A stretch of 64,000 bases of DNA from Desulfatitalea tepidiphila (GCF_001293685.1 NZ_BCAG01000003.1:682001-746000), one strand, 5' to 3'. Positions 17,748-26,806 are shown, counted from the stretch's first letter. Translations and numbers: made by a program. Notes: generated by a model from the sequence alone, not told the origin.

Positions 17748-18983
17748 ATGGATGTAAACGAAACCACCGCTCGACGATCCGGCGCCGTTTCGGCGTTCCG
17801 TTTCAACCGCATGGAGCTGGCGGGCAGCCTGGGCGACCTGGGAACCATTCTGCCCCTGGCCATCGGCATGATTTTGATCAACGGTCTCAATCCCCTGGGG
17901 TTGTTTTTGGGCGTCGGCCTCTATTACGTGTTTGCCGGGCTCTATTTCAGAGTCACCAGCCCCGTGGAACCCATGAAGGTGATCGGCGCCTATGCCATCG
18001 CCACCGGTATCACGGCCAGCCAGATTCAGGCGTCGAGCTTGTGGATCTTCCTGTTTCTGCTGGTGATCGGCGGGACCGGTATCATCACCATGATCGGCCG
18101 ATACATTCCCAGACCGGTCATTCGCGGGGTCCAGCTGTCCACCGGTGTGTTGCTGGTGACCCAGGGCGTGAAGCTGACCCTGGGCACCGCCACGTTTCAG
18201 GCCCTGCGGGATGCGGCCGAACCCTACCTGAGCATCCAGAGCCTGGGGCCGATACCTTTGGGTCTGCTGATCGGCGGGATACTGGGGGTGCTCACCCTCT
18301 TGCTGCTGGAAAACAAACGATTGCCCGCGGCCATTGTCGTCGTGGGCGCCGGCCTGTTGACCGGCATCTTGCTGGGAACCGGCGAAGGACTGCACCTGAT
18401 CCGGCCGGGCCTCTACCTGCCGGATCTGCTGCCCTACGGATTTCCCTCGGCCGGCGATTTCACCTTCGCCCTGCTGGTGCTGGTCCTGCCGCAGATTCCC
18501 ATGACCCTCGGCAATGCCGTCATGGCCAATGCCGACCTGTCGATCCAATATTTTCCACAGGATGGCCAACGGGTGACCTACCGGGCGCTTTGCATCAGTA
18601 TGGCCCTGGCCAACCTGATGAGTTTCTTCCTGGGCGGCATGCCCATGTGTCACGGCGCCGGCGGCCTGGCGTCCCGCTATCGTTTCGGCGCCCGCAGCGC
18701 CGGCTCCAACCTCATCATCGGCGCCATATTCGTCGTTCTGGCGCTGCTCCTGGGCGAACATCTCATGGGCGTCATCTACCTGCTGCCCATGGCCGCCCTC
18801 GGGATCCTGCTGATTTTCGCCGGCGCGCAGCTGAGCCTGACCCTTCTCGACATGAAAACGCGCAAGGAGATGTTCGTACCGATCCTCATGGTGGGGATCA
18901 CGCTGGCCTCGAATCTGGCCGCAGGCTTCCTGATCGGCATTGCCGTGGCCTATGCACTGAAATCGGAAAAGCTCAACGTTTGA
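17748..18983 (+). CDS. MOT1-type molybdate (sulfate-like) transporter
   Basis: I start at the ATG at 17748, eight bases after AGGAGA; the open frame reaches further left but through repeats. 411 residues with about ten hydrophobic segments. Signature pieces are MELAGSLGDLGTILPLAI and the second half-repeat MPMCHGAGGLASRYRFGAR, with PVEPMKVIGAYAIATG, all typical of the MOT1 branch of the SulP superfamily. These move molybdate through the membrane without an ABC ATPase. The divergent tunR gene and intervening palindrome support molybdate or tungstate as substrate. The stop lies in a palindrome TGACGGCGCCGTCA similar to the ends of repeat family B. Confidence 0.85.
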   Translation: MDVNETTARRSGAVSAFRFNRMELAGSLGDLGTILPLAIGMILINGLNPLGLFLGVGLYYVFAGLYFRVTSPVEPMKVIGAYAIATGITASQIQASSLWIFLFLLVIGGTGIITMIGRYIPRPVIRGVQLSTGVLLVTQGVKLTLGTATFQALRDAAEPYLSIQSLGPIPLGLLIGGILGVLTLLLLENKRLPAAIVVVGAGLLTGILLGTGEGLHLIRPGLYLPDLLPYGFPSAGDFTFALLVLVLPQIPMTLGNAVMANADLSIQYFPQDGQRVTYRALCISMALANLMSFFLGGMPMCHGAGGLASRYRFGARSAGSNLIIGAIFVVLALLLGEHLMGVIYLLPMAALGILLIFAGAQLSLTLLDMKTRKEMFVPILMVGITLASNLAAGFLIGIAVAYALKSEKLNV

Positions 18984-19000
18984 CGGCGCCGTCATTCGAG

Positions 19001-19297
19001 CAATTCTAATTGAATATGATTCACCTGAGGGCTGCATTACAGAAGTAGTTTGATAAAAGAATTCGCGTGGCATCGGTGATGGCAGGCGTGGGTGGAGCAG
19101 GTGACCGATGCCACACGCCAAGCTGTCAAGTGCCGGTAAAATGCACGGCGGGCGGCCCAGAAACTCGCTGCGCTCAAACAGTCTGGACCGCTTGTCCGCC
19201 GTTTGCATTAAACCGGCACCAGGACCGCAGGCGTATGTGGCCCTGGCCACCTGCTCCACCCACGCCGGGTTTAGTGGATGGCGTTCAGTTAGAATCG
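19001..19297. repeat. Foldback repeat family A, copy 1 (core inverted relative to flanks)
   Basis: About 295 bases built as nested inverted repeats. The outer ends contain ATTCTAATTGAAT (left) and the complement of ATTCTAACTGAA (right). Inner arms read GGGTGGAGCAGG and CCTGCTCCACCC. The core carries CAAGTGCCGGT paired with ACCGGCAC and a loop with AACTCGCTGCGCTCAAACAG. Compared with copies 3-5, the core has the same orientation but the flanks are swapped. It fills most of the gap 18984-19398 after the MOT1 gene; no protein gene is evident there. Confidence 0.85.
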
Positions 19298-19398
19298 TTG
19301 CCGGTTTTCAACGACTGTTGACGAATTCATCAATTTCTGATGAAGCCCATGAAAAGATAACATAACAGACAACACCTATCTATGACGGAGCTTATAGA

Positions 19399-20409
19399 AT
19401 GAACCCATCCCCCTGGACCAAATTCACCCTGCTCGAGGTCGCCAACAGCTACTGGAAAACCTGCGCCCTGCATACGGGCGTGAAACTCGAGCTCTTCACG
19501 GTCATCGGCGACGAAAAGATAGATGTCGAAGCGGCAGCCCGACGGATCGGTGGAAACACGCACGGCGTTGAAACGCTGCTCAACGCCCTGTGCGCCATGG
19601 ACCTGCTCACCAAGGAGAAGGGGCTTTACGCAAACACGGAATTCTCCCTCAGGTACCTGGTGAAAACATCGCCGGATTACACGGGGTTCATCATCATGCA
19701 CTACCACCACCTGATGGACTCGTGGAACCGGATGAGCGAATCGGTCCTGACCGGCAAACCCTGCCGTCAGAGACCGGTGACCGCCTCGGAAACCGAGCGG
19801 GAGAGTTTTTTGATGGGCATGTTCAACCTGGCCATGGACCTGGCGCCCCATTTCGCCAGGGAAATCGACCTTTCGGGACGGAAGCGGTTTCTCGATTTCG
19901 GCGGTGGGCCGGGAACCTACGCCATCCATTTCTGCCTGGAGAACCCGGGGATGACGGCCACGGTGTTCGATCTGCCCACCACCCGTGTCTTTGCGGAAAG
20001 AACCATCGCACGTTTCGGCCTGACCGAACGGATCGACTTCCAGGAAGGCAGCTATGTCCACGATATCGTGGACTTTGACAAGGCATACGACGTGGCCTGG
20101 CTCTCCCACAACCTTCACGGCGAAAATCCGGAAGACGCGGAAAGGGTCGTGGCCCACGCGGTATCGGCTCTGAAACCCGGAGGGCTGGTGTTCATTCACG
20201 AGTTCATCCTCAACAACGACAAGACGGGCCCGTTGTTCCCGGCCCTGTTCTCTATCAACATGCTTCTCGGCACGTCCGGCGGCCGGGCCTATTCCGAACA
20301 GGAACTCCTGACCCTTCTTGAGAAAAACGGAGTGGTGGATGTGAAACGGCTGGACGTGAAGGCGGCGGTGACATCGGGCATCGTGTGCGGACGGGTGGGG
20401 GCTGCCTGA
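19399..20409 (+). CDS. COMT-type SAM-dependent O-methyltransferase
   Basis: 336 residues. An N-terminal winged-helix dimerisation domain (residues 8-90, ALHTGVKLELFTVIGD and GVETLLNALCAMDLL) is followed by the methyltransferase core with motif I FLDFGGGPGTYAI near residue 158 and the post-motif HNLHGENPEDAERVV. This is the hydroxyindole/caffeate O-methyltransferase superfamily, including bacterial tetracenomycin- and bacteriochlorophyll-type enzymes. The substrate is unknown. It is isolated between foldback repeats A1 and A2, with no biosynthetic neighbours, so its role cannot be inferred from context. Confidence 0.85.
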   Translation: MNPSPWTKFTLLEVANSYWKTCALHTGVKLELFTVIGDEKIDVEAAARRIGGNTHGVETLLNALCAMDLLTKEKGLYANTEFSLRYLVKTSPDYTGFIIMHYHHLMDSWNRMSESVLTGKPCRQRPVTASETERESFLMGMFNLAMDLAPHFAREIDLSGRKRFLDFGGGPGTYAIHFCLENPGMTATVFDLPTTRVFAERTIARFGLTERIDFQEGSYVHDIVDFDKAYDVAWLSHNLHGENPEDAERVVAHAVSALKPGGLVFIHEFILNNDKTGPLFPALFSINMLLGTSGGRAYSEQELLTLLEKNGVVDVKRLDVKAAVTSGIVCGRVGAA

Positions 20410-20424
20410 TCTTTCATTGACCCA

Positions 20425-20728
20425 CAGCTATTCAAACGGAATTTGATTCCCCCTGAAGGGAGTGCCCTCCAAATTATCTTTAGCAAGAATTTGTATGGCA
20501 AGGCAGATGGCAGGCGTGGGTGGAGCAGGTGGCCAGGGCCACATACGCCTGCGGTCCTATTGCCGGTTAAATGCAGACGGCGGACAAGCGGCCCAGACTG
20601 TTTGAGCGCAGCGAGTTTCTGGGCCGCCCGCCGTGCATTTTACCGGCACTCGACCGCTTGGCGTGTGGCATCGGCCGCCTGTCCCACCCACGCCGGGTTT
20701 AGTGAATAGCATTTAATTGGAATAGCTG
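20425..20728. repeat. Foldback repeat family A, copy 2 (whole element reversed)
   Basis: The complete element in reverse orientation relative to copies 3-5: the terminal CAGCTATTC occurs at both ends as an inverted repeat, inner arms are GTGGGTGGAGCAGG and CCTGTCCCACCC, and the loop is CTGTTTGAGCGCAGCGAGTT. Its left arm (CCTGAAGGGAGTGCCCTCC) matches the complement of copy 3's right arm, making copies 2 and 3 the closest pair. It occupies most of 20410-20818; nothing else is evident in that gap. Confidence 0.85.
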
Positions 20729-20818
20729 ATTGACCTTTAGGTCCAAAGCAAATAATCAGACTCAAAGCTGGGTTGAACAATCGGGTCGATCCGATCCAGA
20801 CCATCCCGGGAGGCATCC

Positions 20819-20875
20819 ATGCCGGAACTGACATGCATCTTTTGCGGAGGCCGCGCCGAGCTGCACGGCCGGTGA
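20819..20875 (+). CDS. 18-codon leader frame with CxxC, upstream of jetA
   Basis: MPELTCIFCGGRAELHGR with a strong site, GGGAGG, six bases before the ATG. It ends 28 bases before jetA, which itself has only a weak ribosome site. It could be a leader peptide helping translation of the defence operon, or the stump of a zinc-ribbon protein (C-x-x-C). Being so short, it may also be chance. Confidence 0.3.
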   Translation: MPELTCIFCGGRAELHGR

Positions 20876-20903
20876 GCCAATTTTAAGTTTTCAACCGGCG
20901 TCC

Positions 20904-22166
20904 ATGGGGGCGCGTGCCATGGCCATCACCACTTTCCAGGGATTTTTGAGCACCGCCGGCCTGCACCACGGGCTGCTGGTCGATTTGTGCGCCGAACAGG
21001 GCGTGATCACGCGCGCCCAGCTGCTGGCCTACATGGAGCGGCACCTCATCGCGCCGGCGGAAAAAGACCGGCTCATCGAGCGCTATTGCCGCACGGCGAT
21101 CCTCTACGCCGAAGCGGACTGTGAATATACCGTCAACCCCATCGTGGCCGGTCTGGTCAATTTTTACGAGCGCCGCGGCAAGCTGACCCACGCCGATTTT
21201 CTGCGCGACCAGATCTACGAGATCGGCGCCCTGACCGACCTGCTGCAGCAGCAGTTGTTCGCCGAGGAACCGGTGGTGGCCCAGGTCGCCGATACGGTGG
21301 ACAAGCTCTACCTGGCGGTGCGCGACGTTCGCGAAAGCGGTTACCAGCATTACCAGGCCTGCATGCGGGCCTTCGGCGACATGAAGCGCAACGATGCGGG
21401 CCGGCCGATCGACGCTCGCATCGAGTCGTTGCGGACCGTTCACCGCCGCTACATCGAGCCGCTGCGCGAGCTGATCGATCCCCAGTCCGAACCGGTGCGC
21501 AAGATGGCCCTGCTGCGCCGCCGCATGGCCGACCTGGCCGCCGACCGCCGCCTGCTGGGCGAGTCGGTGGAGCTGGACATGCGCCGGCGCCGGCTCAACA
21601 TCGATATCCAGTATATCGACTACACCCTGATCCGCCATTTCGAGACCCTGATCGACACCAGCCGCTCGCTGCTCAACTCCCTGCTCGAGGAGAAGAGCAT
21701 CAAGGAGGCCCTGGCGCGCTGCCTGGGAAACCTGGGGTCCGTTTGGCCGCGACTGCAGGCGGAGACGATCGTGGCCCCGGGGTTGATGTCCAACCAGGCC
21801 GCCGACCTGGAGAAGGTGGGCCTCTTCTTCAACGACGTGGCGCACCGCAAGTTCGTTCCCCGGCCGCGGCCTCTGGCCATCCATCTGCCAAAGGAGGAAC
21901 CGGCCGACCGTCTCCTGCTCATGGAGGAGACGCTGCTGGCGTGCATCGCCAAAGAGCGCCATATCGCCGGCTGGCCGGGGTTCGTGGCCCGGGAATTCGG
22001 CGACTATCCGCCCGGCGAACGGCTCAAGGCCATGGTGCTGCCGCTGGTGATCACCGATCCGCCCTTTGCGGTGCGCATGGGCGATCGTCCTTTTGCCATT
22101 GATTTGAATGAGTTCGAGGTGGAGATGGAAGATTTCGATGTTACTTGGGAGTCTATCCATGGTTGA
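20904..22166 (+). CDS. jetA: Wadjet JetA (MksF/MukF-like kleisin)
   Basis: 420 residues, largely helical, with an N-terminal winged-helix-like region (GVITRAQLLAYMERH) and long helices around SVELDMRRRRLNIDIQYIDY, as in MukF/MksF kleisins. It is the first gene of a four-gene overlapping operon with the layout of Wadjet (JetABCD, also MksFEBG). These are SMC-like complexes that extrude and cut circular plasmid DNA, protecting the host from plasmids. It overlaps the next gene by eight bases. The assignment rests mainly on order, sizes and the strong JetC/JetD motifs. A second in-frame ATG occurs at codon 6. Confidence 0.85.
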   Translation: MGARAMAITTFQGFLSTAGLHHGLLVDLCAEQGVITRAQLLAYMERHLIAPAEKDRLIERYCRTAILYAEADCEYTVNPIVAGLVNFYERRGKLTHADFLRDQIYEIGALTDLLQQQLFAEEPVVAQVADTVDKLYLAVRDVRESGYQHYQACMRAFGDMKRNDAGRPIDARIESLRTVHRRYIEPLRELIDPQSEPVRKMALLRRRMADLAADRRLLGESVELDMRRRRLNIDIQYIDYTLIRHFETLIDTSRSLLNSLLEEKSIKEALARCLGNLGSVWPRLQAETIVAPGLMSNQAADLEKVGLFFNDVAHRKFVPRPRPLAIHLPKEEPADRLLLMEETLLACIAKERHIAGWPGFVAREFGDYPPGERLKAMVLPLVITDPPFAVRMGDRPFAIDLNEFEVEMEDFDVTWESIHG

Positions 22167-22746
22167 TGCGCCCCAGGATACCCAGAAAATCATCCAGGTG
22201 CTGCTGCGCGGGTACCAGTTCAGCGACTCGGATCTTTACAAGGCGGTCTACGACCGCTGGTACGCGATCCTGGACCGGCATTTCGACTGGTTCCGGGATC
22301 ACCTGGCGCTGAGCGGGTTCACCCTGTCGCGTGAGAAGCAGGTGATCTTTCTCGAAAAGGAGAACAAGACCCTCAGCCAGGAGGAGCGACAGGCCGTGGT
22401 GGCGCTTTTCCTGCTGGCCGATCTGTGGCTGGAAAAGGGCAAGAGCTACGGCGACCTGTTTCAACTGAGCGTTCCCTGGGCCGAACTGGACTGGTTCCGG
22501 GACGGGTACGGCAAGGAGTACCTCGACCAGGTGGGCATCGAAGGCGGCAACGACGGCGCCCTGGAACAGCTCTTCCGGCGCCTGGCCAACAAGGGGTTTC
22601 TGGAATACGACGACAATGCGCGGACGATGACGCTGCGACGGCCCGCCGAACGGCTGATCGACTTGGCGCGGCGGCTGCACCAGCAGATCAACACCGGGGA
22701 GCCGGACGACACCGTGGCAGAAGCACAAGAGCAGGGCGATGCATAA
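22159..22746 (+). CDS. jetB: Wadjet JetB (MksE/MukE-like)
   Basis: 195 residues from the ATG at 22159 inside the end of jetA; an upstream in-frame ATG (22108) lies too deep within jetA. It contains a helical region and a predicted winged-helix-like segment near the end (LEQLFRRLANKGFLEYDDNARTMTL), matching the small MukE/MksE subunit that bridges the kleisin. The C-terminus is acidic and probably disordered. It overlaps jetA by eight bases and jetC by eight bases, so all are translated in fixed ratio. Confidence 0.82.
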   Translation: MVDAPQDTQKIIQVLLRGYQFSDSDLYKAVYDRWYAILDRHFDWFRDHLALSGFTLSREKQVIFLEKENKTLSQEERQAVVALFLLADLWLEKGKSYGDLFQLSVPWAELDWFRDGYGKEYLDQVGIEGGNDGALEQLFRRLANKGFLEYDDNARTMTLRRPAERLIDLARRLHQQINTGEPDDTVAEAQEQGDA

Positions 22747-25504
22747 CTACACCAGCAGCATCCGCAGAATCGGGCTGATCAACAGCGGCATGTTCGACAC
22801 CCTCAGCCTCAACTTCGATGTCGAGGCCGTTCACCTGGTGGGCGCCAACAACGTGGGCAAGACCAGCCTGATCGCGCTGATCCAGTTTCTCTTCTTCCCC
22901 ACCATCCAGGAGATGACTTTCATCAAGCCGGTGGGAGAATCGCTGAACTTTTACTTCCGGCCGGAAGGTTCCTATATCCTCTTCGAGGTGCGCACCATCA
23001 CCGGCAGCATCCGCACGGTGGGCATCTACGGCACCGGCGAATCGGACTCGCGGGTCAACTTCGTGTTCAACGGGGCTTTCGATCTACAGGCGTTTCTCGG
23101 CCCGGACAAAGCGCCGCTGCCGTTGCAGGAGCTCCAGTCCGCTTTCTTTACCCGCGACTTCGCCCGTTTCGATCGCTTCGAGCGCTACGAAGAGGCCCTG
23201 CTGGGGCTGCACACGCGCAGCGAGTACAACGTGCCCATGTTCGATCTCTCCAAGACCAACTTCCGGCTGCTTCGGAAACTCATGCAGGGGCTGCTGCGGC
23301 TGGACCGCATCGACGCGGCCGATGTACAGCAGTTCTTGATCCGCATCGTGGAAAAGGGGGCGGTCAGGACCAGCTTCAACTTGCTGCAGGATTTCGAGCA
23401 GAAGTACCGGCACATCAACCGGCTGCGGATCGAGCTGCACGAGCTGGAAGGGCTCAAACCGGTCATGGCCCGCTACCAGTCGATCCTGGCCCAGATCGCC
23501 GCGGCCGAGGAGAACCGGCAGCGACATGCCGAACGGCTGTATCACTTGTCTGCGGTTTACCTGGCCCGACTGGCCGCGGAAAAAGAGGCGCGCGCCGGCG
23601 AGAATCAACGCCAGGAAGAGCGGCAGGTGCGGCTGGATCAATCGATCAGGCGCCTGGTGCAGCGCATTCACGAGGCCGGGACCGAACTGAAAGATATCGA
23701 GGCCCGGAAGGCGCGTTTCGCAAAGCTTTCCGAGATCTGCTCCCGGCACTCGGAACCCTTGATCCGCCAGGAGCGGGACGAATTGACCCACAGCCGGGTG
23801 GAGTTGCAGAACGCCCTGGCGGCGGTTCAGGCGGGCGATGCCGGGGATCTGCAACGGCAGTTGCGCAGTCTGGAACGCGAACATGAGCGTGTGCTGCGCC
23901 TGATGCAGGCCGGCACCCTGCAGCAGCTTTGGGAGGAGGCCGGTTTCGACGAATCCCATCGGGCGCTGCTCAGGTTCCTGGTCTCCCATGATCTGGCCAG
24001 TCTGCGGGCGGCCGAGGTCTTGACCGACCGGGAGGCGTTTCTGGACGCTTCGGCCCGGGTCACCGGATTCCTGGATGAGGAGGGGCGCTTCCAGGCGTTC
24101 GGCCTGGATGTGCCCCGGTCCGCGTGGTTCGTGCCCGACAAGGAGCAGGAACCCCTGGCGTCTCGGAAATCGCGGCTCGAAAGCGACATGGCCAAGGTGC
24201 GCGCGCGGATCGAGATCGCCGGAAACGTGGCCCGCAAGGAGCAGGAGCTCAGGGACCTGGATGCGGCTGTCCGGGACAAGGAGACGCTTCTGGGCCAGTT
24301 CGCCGAGCTGCAGGAGTTGACGGCCCGCTGGGAAAATGCCGATCGCCTCGCTGCCGAAGAGAAGCGGTTGGGCGAGGCGGTGCAGCGGATGAGCCAATCC
24401 CAGGAAGAGCAGGAGAAGGAGAACCAGGCCCTGCGCCGGGAGCAGCTCAAGACCCATGCCGCCCTGCAGGCCGCCCAGGCCCAGTGGGAGCATGTGAGCC
24501 GCGCGCACGATCGGTTGACGTTCTGTGAGAGCGACGCGCCGCAACAATTGGACGAGCTCACCCTGGAGGCCTTGCGTGACGAATATCGCCAGCTGCAGGC
24601 CCAACTGGAAGAGATCGTCAAGGCCATGGGGCGCCTGCAAAACGATTTGAACGAGCCCAAGGCCGAGCTCGAGGCACGCTACGAGCGGGCCGCGGCCGAC
24701 ATCTCCTTCGAGCGCTGGCTGGCCCAGAAGGCAAACCTGGCCGAAGAGGTCGGCGGGCTGGAAGCCCAGCTGCAGCGCGAGTACGATGGGGTTTTCACCC
24801 TCGTGCGGGCCAAGCTCTCCAAGATCACCCAGGCCTACGCCGGGGTCGAGGCCCAGGTGGCGGCGCTGAACAAGGCGGTGCGCAACGTGCGCATCTCCAA
24901 CATCGAACAGATCGGCGTGGCCCTGGAGAAGACCGACCTGCTGGACGCCATCGACCACAGCACGCCGGGCCAGCTGGACCTGTTCGCCGCCAGTTCGCCG
25001 GCCACACCCCTCGAAGCGGCCCACGCCATCGTGGAAGATTACTTCAACCAGATCAAAAAATACGGCAACGAGATCAACCTCAAGGACATGTTCCGCCTCA
25101 AGTTCTCGGTGCGGTTCAGCTACCAGGACAAGCCGGTGGAGCGTTACGAGATTCACCGCTTCGAATCCCACGGCACCGAGACCGGCGTCAAAATCGTCAT
25201 CTACCTGGGGCTGATCGGCCTGCTGCAGGAGCGCAAGAACATCGTCGGCACGCGCATCCCCTTCTTCCTCGACGAGGTGGGCAGCATCGACGCGGACAAC
25301 CTCAACCAGTTGATCGCCTACTGCGGCCGCAACAACTTTCTGCCCATCTTCGCCAGCCCGGAGATCCGCAAGGATATTTCCCACAACTACATTTTCCGGC
25401 GCAACGGCAGCCGCAGTTACCTGGCCGCCATGGTGAAGGTCACCAAGAAACCCCAACCGCCGGTGTCCGATGAAGCGCCCCGCCTGGCTGACCACGCTTC
25501 TTGA
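22739..25504 (+). CDS. jetC: Wadjet JetC (MksB/MukB-like SMC ATPase)
   Basis: 921 residues. Walker A is GANNVGKT at residues 35-42; a long coiled coil runs roughly from 270 to 760 with a hinge-like globular part near the middle (about 395-480); Walker B (IPFFLDEVGSID) is near residue 840. This is the MukB/MksB-type SMC motor that loops DNA. The size is closer to the shorter MksB forms than to the 1,100-residue ones, which bears on Wadjet subtype, but I do not assign a subtype. It overlaps jetD by 35 bases. Confidence 0.9.
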   Translation: MHNYTSSIRRIGLINSGMFDTLSLNFDVEAVHLVGANNVGKTSLIALIQFLFFPTIQEMTFIKPVGESLNFYFRPEGSYILFEVRTITGSIRTVGIYGTGESDSRVNFVFNGAFDLQAFLGPDKAPLPLQELQSAFFTRDFARFDRFERYEEALLGLHTRSEYNVPMFDLSKTNFRLLRKLMQGLLRLDRIDAADVQQFLIRIVEKGAVRTSFNLLQDFEQKYRHINRLRIELHELEGLKPVMARYQSILAQIAAAEENRQRHAERLYHLSAVYLARLAAEKEARAGENQRQEERQVRLDQSIRRLVQRIHEAGTELKDIEARKARFAKLSEICSRHSEPLIRQERDELTHSRVELQNALAAVQAGDAGDLQRQLRSLEREHERVLRLMQAGTLQQLWEEAGFDESHRALLRFLVSHDLASLRAAEVLTDREAFLDASARVTGFLDEEGRFQAFGLDVPRSAWFVPDKEQEPLASRKSRLESDMAKVRARIEIAGNVARKEQELRDLDAAVRDKETLLGQFAELQELTARWENADRLAAEEKRLGEAVQRMSQSQEEQEKENQALRREQLKTHAALQAAQAQWEHVSRAHDRLTFCESDAPQQLDELTLEALRDEYRQLQAQLEEIVKAMGRLQNDLNEPKAELEARYERAAADISFERWLAQKANLAEEVGGLEAQLQREYDGVFTLVRAKLSKITQAYAGVEAQVAALNKAVRNVRISNIEQIGVALEKTDLLDAIDHSTPGQLDLFAASSPATPLEAAHAIVEDYFNQIKKYGNEINLKDMFRLKFSVRFSYQDKPVERYEIHRFESHGTETGVKIVIYLGLIGLLQERKNIVGTRIPFFLDEVGSIDADNLNQLIAYCGRNNFLPIFASPEIRKDISHNYIFRRNGSRSYLAAMVKVTKKPQPPVSDEAPRLADHAS

Positions 25505-26285
25505 AACGGGCAGGGTGGCCCATTCGGCCGCCGACGGCCGGGTCGTGGGCGAGTTGCTCGCCCTGGAGATCGTCGCCATTCGCAGCGCCGGTCTGCGGCG
25601 GACCGTGGTGGCCGCCGATCCGGCCCAGTTGCGCCAATGGACGGACGCCAGGTACCCGCCGCATGCGGTCGATTGGCAGACCCTGCCCACGCGCCAGGCC
25701 AATATCGTGCGCAGCGGCGGGAGCAAAATCGGCAGGAGCGCCCATTCGGTGCTACCGTTTCTCTTCAAGTGGTTCGGCGACGGCCCATTGAGCGCCATGA
25801 CCCGCACCTATGGCATGGCCGCCGCGTGCAGCGACCGGCTGGCCGAATTGCCCGTGCCGGTCCGCTGGCGGCTGCTCACCATCGAAAACTGGGAGCCGTT
25901 TCACCGCACCGACTATACCGGTGCACCTGTCCCGGTGATGGCGGCCTACCTGGGCGGCAATGTCTCCGAGATGGTACTCGACGCCCTCAATGCCTTTCGC
26001 CACCCTCCGGAAACCGTGCTGCACTTCGGCGATTACGACTGGGAGGGGCTTTACATTTTCCAGCGTCTGCAAAAGGTGGTGCCCTCGGCCAGGCTTTACA
26101 TTCCAACGAACCTGGAGACGCTCTTTCAGCAGTACAGTCGCCGGGAATTTCTCGACAAGCAGAAGCGCAAGGCCGCCTTCGACACCGACAATCCCGAATG
26201 CGGGCCGGTGATCCGGCTGATCGAACAGTACAACGGTGGAGTGGAGCAGGAGGTGGTGGATTTGCCGGAGATGCTTTCGCCTTGA
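25470..26285 (+). CDS. jetD: Wadjet JetD (MksG, Toprim nuclease subunit)
   Basis: 271 residues, starting 35 bases inside jetC. The Toprim catalytic residues are present: Glu139 in LLTIENWEPF and the Asp pair in FGDYDWEG at residues 187-193, as in topoisomerase VI-like DUF2220 nucleases. JetD cuts plasmid DNA once the SMC complex has extruded it. Many JetD proteins are 350-400 residues; this one seems to have a reduced N-terminal (DUF3322-like) region, although the nuclease core and the final GVEQE motif are intact. It ends just before foldback repeat A3. Confidence 0.87.
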   Translation: MKRPAWLTTLLETGRVAHSAADGRVVGELLALEIVAIRSAGLRRTVVAADPAQLRQWTDARYPPHAVDWQTLPTRQANIVRSGGSKIGRSAHSVLPFLFKWFGDGPLSAMTRTYGMAAACSDRLAELPVPVRWRLLTIENWEPFHRTDYTGAPVPVMAAYLGGNVSEMVLDALNAFRHPPETVLHFGDYDWEGLYIFQRLQKVVPSARLYIPTNLETLFQQYSRREFLDKQKRKAAFDTDNPECGPVIRLIEQYNGGVEQEVVDLPEMLSP

Positions 26286-26336
26286 ATAATATTCCGTCGT
26301 GATGCCGGCGCCGGTGTAACCTTTTTTGGGCCAACT

Positions 26337-26628
26337 ATTCTGTCTGGCTGGTGTGCATTAAACCCGGCGCGGGTGGAACAGGTGGCCGATGCCACACGCC
26401 AAGCGGTCAAGTGCCGGTAAAATGCACGGCGGGCGGCCCAGAAACTCGCTGCGCTCAAACAGTCTGGGCCGCTTGTCCGCCGTTTGCATTCAACCGGCAC
26501 TAGGACCGCAGGCGTATGTGGCCCTGGCCACCTGCTCCACCCGCGCCTGCCATCTGCCTTGCCATGCAAATTTTTTCCTGAAAATATTTTGGAGAGCACC
26601 CCCTTCCGGGTGGATCACGTTCAGTTAG
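26337..26628. repeat. Foldback repeat family A, copy 3
   Basis: Same order as copies 4 and 5: left arm CATTAAACCCGGCGCGGGTGG, core with CAAGTGCCGGT and ACCGGCAC around the AACTCGCTGCGCTC loop, inner arm CCTGCTCCACCCGCG, and right arm ending CACGTTCAGTTAG. The left terminus is more degenerate (TATTCTGTCTGGCTGG). It starts 51 bases after jetD and occupies most of 26286-26806; apart from it I see nothing firm in that gap. Confidence 0.85.
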
Positions 26629-26806
26629 TGGTGATGGACTCGTAACAAGTCGTCAGAATTGCTGTCTTGACACCGATGATCCGAACGACTATGGTCACGC
26701 CCATCAGTGTGACCTACCTTTTCCGGCGCATCTTCAGCATGCCGAGGCTGCATCTGTTTTTCATCGTCAGATGCGAATGTTTCAGAAGATCAACAGAGAC
26801 CATCAG

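Noticed and set aside
23084-25807. A 907-codon open frame opposite jetC/jetD
   Set aside because: Antisense shadow of the coiled-coil gene; Leu/Gln/Gly-rich with no recognisable fold.
19001-26628. Family A repeats as a CRISPR array or an insertion sequence
   Set aside because: Copies are kilobases apart, have no spacer structure and encode no transposase; they are foldback/MITE-like units.
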